Shown here: positions 59,361 through 64,000 of the stretch, one piece after another
Layout of the letters: each line of letters begins with the position of its first letter
How positions within the stretch are numbered: the first letter of the stretch is position 1
NCBI GenBank assembly: GCA_016712675.1
Contig: JADJQR010000001.1
Location: forward strand, 4,030,001-4,094,000
Reading direction: 5' to 3'
Source of the DNA: a bacterium
Lineage (GTDB): Bacteria > Krumholzibacteriota > Krumholzibacteriia > LZORAL124-64-63
DNA: 64,000 bases
Notes under the pieces: model-generated
Seen by the model: only the letters and a program-made list of their open reading frames with translations
What the model was told of the DNA's origin: nothing
Databases searched by the model: none
Made by a program: the position numbers and the translations under genes

Positions 59361-62030
59361 CTACTTGACCAGTACTACGCGCTCGACGTCGGCGTCGCCG
59401 CGGTGCTCGAGCTTCACGAAGTACACACCCGAAGCCACGCGCTCGCCGCGCTCGTCGAGCCCATCCCAAGTCAGGCGATAGGTGCCCGGCGACTGGGCCT
59501 CGCTGAGCAGCAGCCGGACCATCCGGCCGGCGACGTCGTAGATGGCCAGCTTCAGGTTCGCCCCGTCGCTGGCCGAGTACGGGATCGTGATCGTCGGATT
59601 GAAAGGATTGGGATACGGCGTGCCCAGGACCGCCGTGGCGCGCGCCATATCCCCGGTCCCGGCGACGATCTGCAGCGTGAACGGCAGCGAGTCGCCGGCC
59701 CCGATCCCGCTGAGGTCGATGGCGAAGACGACGGTGTCGCCGTAGGGCAACGCCGGCACGTCGGACTCGAAGTTCGCCGTGATCGTCCTGTCGGTGTTCA
59801 TCACCACGGTCAGGGGATTGGTGTTCAAGCCCCCGGTATCGCCGGACCAGCCGGTCCATGTGTAACCGGTCGCGGGAATCGCCGTCAGCTGGACCGTGGT
59901 ACCGGGCGCGTAGGCCGCGGATTCCGGCACCACCTGGACCTGGCCGCCAGAGACCGGCGACGCGCTCACCGACAGCACGAAGGACGTCGCGAGAGCGAAG
60001 GAAACGGCGATGGTGTGGTCCGCCGTGACATCGTCGAAGACATAGGTCGACTGCGGGGGCGCCGCGGCGCCGTCGACGGTGAGGCTCGCGATCGCGTAGC
60101 CGGGGTCGGGTGTCATGACGAAGACCTGATCCGAACCGTCGGCGACCGACACGGCGCCGCTCGGCTCAATGGAGCCGTTGGCGCCGGCGGTGGCGACGAT
60201 GGTGTGGGAGACCGCGGCGAAGGTGACGCTGATCGTGTGGTCCGTGGTGACGTTGTTGAACGTGTGGCTGGTCGCCGGCGCGAGGTTCGTGCCGTCGATC
60301 ACCAGCGTGGCGACCCCGTAGCCCGCGTCCGGCGTGATCGTGAAGCTGGCGTCCGTGCCGCGCAGAACATTGACGGCGCCGGACGGCGAGATCACGCCGT
60401 GCGGACCGGCGCTCGCGGTTATCGTCACCGTGGGATCCGCGGAGCATCCGTAGTGGGCGAACACCTGTTGCGTCGCCGAGGTGTTCCCCGATTCCGTGAT
60501 CAGGGCCGCCGCCAGTTCGTCGGCATTCTTCGGTTCGAAGCGCTTGATGACGTCATTGAAGAGCCGGTCGATCCCGAGAGACAGCCCATCCTGGGTCTCG
60601 CTGCCGGAGTCCATTGCGTCCCAGAGGATGCTGGCGAGCGAACCCTCGGTCACGCAACCGTCATCGGAGATGCCGTCGTTGAGGTAGAAGCTGTTCGTTT
60701 CGATGTCGCCGTTGCCATAACAGGGGTCCCACTGGTTGGCGGGACGCGAGTCGATGGCGCACGAGACGAACTCGGCCCACCCCTCGGTGAACGCGAATTC
60801 GGGACAGGAGGCCATGGACGGCCAGTGGTAGTCGGACGGCACGGAGCCGCAGTCCGTCGGCTGCGTGTACGAACATGACGGCAGAGTGCCGTAGGCGCGA
60901 CACTGGACATGGTGGCCGTATTCGTGATGGATCGGTTCTCGTGTCACGTCGTAGAAGGTCGCCAGCGGCAACTCGATGATGCTGGGGCACGTGTACCAGG
61001 GCCACGTGCCGGTGGGGAAGGTCACGTTGACGGCCGACAGGGACGTGCCCGTCTCTCCGTTGAAATAGCTCCAGGCGTCCTGCACCGCGCCCTGGATGGC
61101 AAAGGCCTGCCAGATCAACTCGGGTCCCATCTCACGGTCGATGTTGAGATCCGACAACACGATCATGCTGCCGGAATCTATCTGGTCGGTCTCGAAGGTG
61201 ATCCAATACGGTGAGCCGCCCTCGGATTCGACCACAACGTGACGATTCGCGCTCGTGTTGCTGGTCGTGAACAGCATGATGCGTACGACGCAGGGAAAGA
61301 CCTGATCCCAGGTCCCGGTTACGTACGAGCCGTCAGCCTGCAGGTCGCCGACGCTCCGGGTGGTCCAGGAACCGGAGCTGACCGGCCTCGTGGAGACCTC
61401 GACCTTGGCTCGCGGCAATCGCCGTTCCGCCACTGTGTCGTCATCGGGGAGGCGATCGTAGGTCGTCTTGGCGATGGTGACCTGGAAGGTCGACTTGCCG
61501 TCGCTCGGCTCCACGACGCCGTCCACGCGAATCGGTTGAGGTTCGCCCATGGTCTCCCGGTACCAGGCGAGATACTGTTCGGGCGTCGCCGCCCGCGGCT
61601 GTGGGCCGCGCAGGTCGAGGTATTGGCTGACCGACGATTCCATCGGGAAACCGCTGGCGCTCGAGCCGCTGAACCGCAGGACGAGGCGGGCGAAGGCCGA
61701 CGGCGGCTCGTCGCACGAAGCGGAGAACTCCAGCGGCTCGCCGGCGGCCAGCAGCCCCTCCGGCGCGGTCGCGGGGGCGAGCCGACCGGACGGCCCCAGT
61801 TCGACCGACTTCAGTTGCATATCGGCCAGGGTGGTTCCCCGCCAGACCAGCTGGAGGCGAGGCGTGCCGGCATCGTCACGGCGCGCCTCGAACGAGCCGG
61901 TCACCAGCGGCTTCCTGAGGGCCGCGGATATGGCAGGTGGCGCGCCCGTCGCCTCGACCAGGATGGCGGCAAGCAGCGCGAGTCCCACTGCCAACAGCGA
62001 GCGGGTTTTCACAGGCCCGGGGTGTTTCAT
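59361..62030 (-). CDS. Secreted zinc metalloprotease with bacterial repeat domains and FlgD-like tail
   Basis: An 889-residue exported protein. After the signal peptide (LLAVGLALLAAILVEATGA), the middle part has the zinc motif PIHHEYGHHVQCRAY and a downstream glutamate in FTEGWAEFVSCA, the gluzincin-like arrangement. Two or three bacterial (InlB_B-type) repeats follow (GPHGVISPSGAVNVLRGTDA, GYGVATLVIDGTNL, WTGWSGDTGGLNTNPLTV). The C-terminus is a FlgD-type tail (PYPNPFNPTITIPYS, IYDVAGRMVRLLL, GVYFVKLEHRG). ATG 62030 follows GGAGAG. Substrate unknown. Confidence 0.88.
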   Translation of the reverse strand: MKHPGPVKTRSLLAVGLALLAAILVEATGAPPAISAALRKPLVTGSFEARRDDAGTPRLQLVWRGTTLADMQLKSVELGPSGRLAPATAPEGLLAAGEPLEFSASCDEPPSAFARLVLRFSGSSASGFPMESSVSQYLDLRGPQPRAATPEQYLAWYRETMGEPQPIRVDGVVEPSDGKSTFQVTIAKTTYDRLPDDDTVAERRLPRAKVEVSTRPVSSGSWTTRSVGDLQADGSYVTGTWDQVFPCVVRIMLFTTSNTSANRHVVVESEGGSPYWITFETDQIDSGSMIVLSDLNIDREMGPELIWQAFAIQGAVQDAWSYFNGETGTSLSAVNVTFPTGTWPWYTCPSIIELPLATFYDVTREPIHHEYGHHVQCRAYGTLPSCSYTQPTDCGSVPSDYHWPSMASCPEFAFTEGWAEFVSCAIDSRPANQWDPCYGNGDIETNSFYLNDGISDDGCVTEGSLASILWDAMDSGSETQDGLSLGIDRLFNDVIKRFEPKNADELAAALITESGNTSATQQVFAHYGCSADPTVTITASAGPHGVISPSGAVNVLRGTDASFTITPDAGYGVATLVIDGTNLAPATSHTFNNVTTDHTISVTFAAVSHTIVATAGANGSIEPSGAVSVADGSDQVFVMTPDPGYAIASLTVDGAAAPPQSTYVFDDVTADHTIAVSFALATSFVLSVSASPVSGGQVQVVPESAAYAPGTTVQLTAIPATGYTWTGWSGDTGGLNTNPLTVVMNTDRTITANFESDVPALPYGDTVVFAIDLSGIGAGDSLPFTLQIVAGTGDMARATAVLGTPYPNPFNPTITIPYSASDGANLKLAIYDVAGRMVRLLLSEAQSPGTYRLTWDGLDERGERVASGVYFVKLEHRGDADVERVVLVK

Positions 62031-62651
62031 GTGATGCACTCTCCGGTAAGGGGGTTCTGGGCGCAGGCGGGTCTCCCGGCATGATTCGCGCGATGGCGTG
62101 TGAGAGGCCCGCTGGACGCGCCGCACGGCGACATCCAACAGCACGTGGCATGCCCGTCACGACGCGCAGAAGGCTGCGAGTCTGCGCTCCTGCAAGATGC
62201 GTAACGGCAGCGATGTACGTGCGGGGAGCCCTTGCGAGCGGTGACGTGCGGGCATGGCGAGGCGGTTCGGCGACTCCGGTTGGCGGACCGGCGCGTACGA
62301 ATCCCGGACTGGTGCCTTGAAGGCGGTCCCGACCCTGGTCCACGAGCGGGCCCGGTTCACCGGCCGCGGCGGTCGAGCGGCAGAGCGTTGCGTCATGGGG
62401 AACCGCCGGAGCCGCATGGACGTGCGTCGGTAGGAACTGGCACGGCACGCCCACGCAATCCGCCGCCCGCTGTCGACAGTCATGTTCGTCGGCAGCGGCA
62501 CCCTGGTGAGATCCTGCGGAGAACGGCTGCTCCACCGGCAGTCGCCGCAGGGAACGAGTTGCGTCTCCCGATGCCCCGAGTCACAGCCGAGACCAGCAAG
62601 ATGCGGGTGGGATCGGCCCAGGGTTGGCGCAAGAGCCCTGCCCGTCGGCTA
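62031..62651. other. Intergenic region without a supported gene
   Basis: Open frames here lack ribosome sites, family motifs and plausible composition. It may hold the promoter of the metalloprotease/FGE-like pair. I see no RNA gene in it. Confidence 0.4.
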
Positions 62652-63170
62652 TCAGACGGCGCGCAGCCGATTTCTGGTTTCAGCATCAACCCCAAGACAA
62701 TAGCGGGCAACTGCCATCGCCGTTGCCGATCGACAACCCTCGGCGGATAGGAGTTTCAACCCACCATTCCCCCTCGCCAAACCCTCGCGAGAGCCCTCCG
62801 ACACTCCCTGAGTATCCCGCGCCGGAGCCCCTGAAGTCGATCGACCCGCCCCAATCCCCCACCCAGTCGCCGATCTCGCCCTGCACAGGGCCGATTCCGC
62901 CCCTTCGCGGACACACGCCCCCATCCGCCGCCCTGCCGAAGCCGCGGCCCGACACCGTTCGCCTGTCAGGGGATCACTCCCAGCCGTCCGCCGCCGCCCC
63001 GCCGTCTGGTCCATCTCCGGCCAGTCGCCGGTGGCGATCGTCTGGTCGAACCCGAACTCCAGCTGCGGCGGCGATCGCGCCGGCAGCACCGTCGGGGGCT
63101 GCGTCGGCTCGCCGATGTGCTCGAGGATGCGCTCGATCACCGGCCGGTCCAGCACGAACGCGGAAAATGA
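62652..63170 (-). pseudogene. IS91-family transposase C-terminal remnant (copy C)
   Basis: The minus strand encodes VIERILEHIGEPTQPPTVLP and LEFGFDQTIATGDWPEMDQ, the intact form of the ending that copy B has frameshifted. DNA identity with copy B is very high over about 62950-63100, then resumes after a gap matching the copy-B insertion. At about 63165 the similarity stops abruptly at AT-rich sequence, so this is a short remnant only. Its distal part shares GCCCCCATCCGCCGCC with copies A and B. Confidence 0.75.
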
Positions 63171-63207
63171 ACGTCATCTCGTTATACAATATGAACATAT
63201 CGACAAG

Positions 63208-63249
63208 CAATAATATATTGTTGACATACGAGATTGTTGTGCCCATAAT
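63208..63249 (+). promoter_or_regulatory. Strong sigma70-type promoter with adjacent operator palindrome
   Basis: TTGACA (63221-63226) and CATAAT (63244-63249) are spaced by exactly 17 bp. CAATAATATATTG (63208-63220), a near-perfect palindrome abutting the -35 box, is a good operator candidate for the XRE-type regulator at 63938. The region is sharply AT-rich compared with the rest of the window. Confidence 0.7.
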
Positions 63250-63286
63250 GGTCCCAGGCATTCCACCTCAATACGGAGGTCCCAAC

Positions 63287-63928
63287 ATGGCGAGCCTCTA
63301 TTCCGGTCAGGGCGTTCGCTGGTTGCACCGTCTGCTCTCCCTGTCCTACTGCCTCGTCGTCATACTGGCGGTTGTGATGGCGGTCTGGTTGCTCGTGTCG
63401 CTGCCAGTGTGGTACCCCGACGCACCGCGTGTGCCGTTGCTGGGCATGGTCTTGGTGCCCGCCGCAGCATGGCCGACGCTCGCGACGGCACCCGCCGCCG
63501 GTGTCTCCGAACTCGAAATCGTCGAGGTGCATGGAATACTCAGGGCGCGTTTCGAGAACCCGTGGAACCATTGGGTGTTCCTGTTCATCTTCTCGCTGGG
63601 TGTGGGACTCTGCGCCGTGGTGCTGTTCCTGCTCCTGAAGATCGTGGGCAGCATCGCGGACAGAGACGTTTTCACCCGAGCCAATGCCCGGCGCCTGCGC
63701 TGGTTGGGGCTGGCGCTGGTGGTCGAGGCTGTGGCAAGCCCGGTCGCGGTCTACGCCATGTCACGCCTGGCCATCGACGGTGTGACGGTCGCGGGAGCGC
63801 CGTTCGCCGTCGACTGGAAATCCGAATTCGATTGGACCTCCTTCGTGGGCGCCTGGATTGTACTCATTCTCAGCGAGGTCTTCCGACAGGGCGCCGACCT
63901 GCGAGACGACCAGTCTCTGACCGTGTGA
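63287..63928 (+). CDS. DUF2975 family membrane protein
   Basis: A 213-residue protein with four transmembrane helices: LLSLSYCLVVILAVVMAVWL, WVFLFIFSLGVGLCAVVLFL, LRWLGLALVVEAVASPVAVY and FVGAWIVLILSEVFRQGADL. The helix-2 border VGSIADRDVFTRANARRLRW and the ending SEVFRQGADLRDDQSLTV match DUF2975 proteins. ATG 63287 follows GGAGGT. Such genes are usually paired with a small XRE-type regulator, as here. Function of the family is unknown. Confidence 0.88.
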   Translation: MASLYSGQGVRWLHRLLSLSYCLVVILAVVMAVWLLVSLPVWYPDAPRVPLLGMVLVPAAAWPTLATAPAAGVSELEIVEVHGILRARFENPWNHWVFLFIFSLGVGLCAVVLFLLLKIVGSIADRDVFTRANARRLRWLGLALVVEAVASPVAVYAMSRLAIDGVTVAGAPFAVDWKSEFDWTSFVGAWIVLILSEVFRQGADLRDDQSLTV

Positions 63929-63937
63929 AGGAGCGCC

Positions 63938-64000
63938 ATGCCGATCCGGATCAATCTCGATCTGATGATGGTGCGGCGTGGGATCTCGTTGACCGAGCTG
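63938..64000 (+). CDS. XRE/YozG-type helix-turn-helix regulator, N-terminus only
   Basis: Only 21 residues are visible (MPIRINLDLMMVRRGISLTE...). The N-L-D-MM-RR.S..EL pattern is the beginning of small Cro/CI-type regulators of the YozG kind that accompany DUF2975 proteins. It starts 9 nt behind the DUF2975 stop, with AAGGAG as ribosome site, so the two form an operon. Confidence 0.75.
   Translation, partial: MPIRINLDLMMVRRGISLTEL

Noticed and set aside
62232-62750. Plus-strand frame of 172 residues upstream of the IS91 remnant
   Set aside because: No ribosome site, low-complexity Arg/Pro composition and no recognisable motif.

Overview
The window is chromosomal DNA from a high-GC, didermic (outer-membrane-bearing) bacterium. 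Evidence for this is a Gram-negative porin, several secreted beta-barrel proteins, a TonB-dependent receptor and lipoproteins. Three large secreted proteins end in a FlgD-like tail with the NPFNP(S)TT motif, and there are also a dockerin, a beta-helix protein and an RCC1-type repeat protein. That mix is typical of FCB-superphylum lineages such as Krumholzibacteriota or Eisenbacteria; the assignment is an inference, since no rRNA or tRNA is present.

Layout. 1-6.9 kb: a partial M14 peptidase, an outer-membrane protein, a porin, and a Fur/PerR regulator with a Fur/Per-box palindrome in front and a 2-Cys peroxiredoxin behind (an oxidative-stress unit), then two small envelope genes. Three long-stem hairpins with an identical 28-nt loop but unrelated stems lie directly behind three of these genes. 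7-9.6 kb: glucose-6-phosphate isomerase and ThiI. 9.8-19.7 kb: chemotaxis. A small plus-strand group (CheY, a tandem CheX, an unknown) faces a minus-strand operon cheA-cheW-cheR-cheD-HDOD-cheY-cheX-cheB with coupled or overlapping genes. 20-27.4 kb: an NlpC/P60 lipoprotein, two RNA methyltransferases, a lone Hpt protein, a TorF-like barrel, an exported oligoendopeptidase F and a membrane protein. 27.4-43.1 kb: secreted repeat proteins (RCC1-like, BNR/sortilin-like), CDGSH protein, NHL-type propeller, UbiA prenyltransferase, a probable copper-type TonB receptor with a cysteine-rich secreted partner, DUF486 protein and a Ser/Thr kinase fused to a TolB-like propeller. 43.2-51.2 kb: homoserine acyltransferase, an ATPase_2-type ATPase and the pyruvate dehydrogenase operon aceE-aceF-lpd.

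51.2-64 kb is a plastic, mobile-element-rich region. An AAA_14/DUF4143 ATPase gene sits between lpd and a second, diverged copy of the lpd 3' end. A decayed IS1111-type (IS110 family) element follows, bounded by 12-bp inverted repeats. Several degenerate IS91-family fragments are interleaved with secreted proteins (beta-helix, dockerin, formylglycine-generating-enzyme-like, HEYGH metalloprotease). The window ends in an AT-rich promoter driving a DUF2975 protein and the start of an XRE-type regulator.

The most unusual signal is the family of three 3'-end hairpins at 5107-6025. They share orientation relative to the upstream gene, arm length (31-32 bp) and loop sequence, but not stem sequence. 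A second recurrent signal is a short intergenic palindrome (TTGCGCCGGCGCAA and variants) scattered from 27 to 54 kb.
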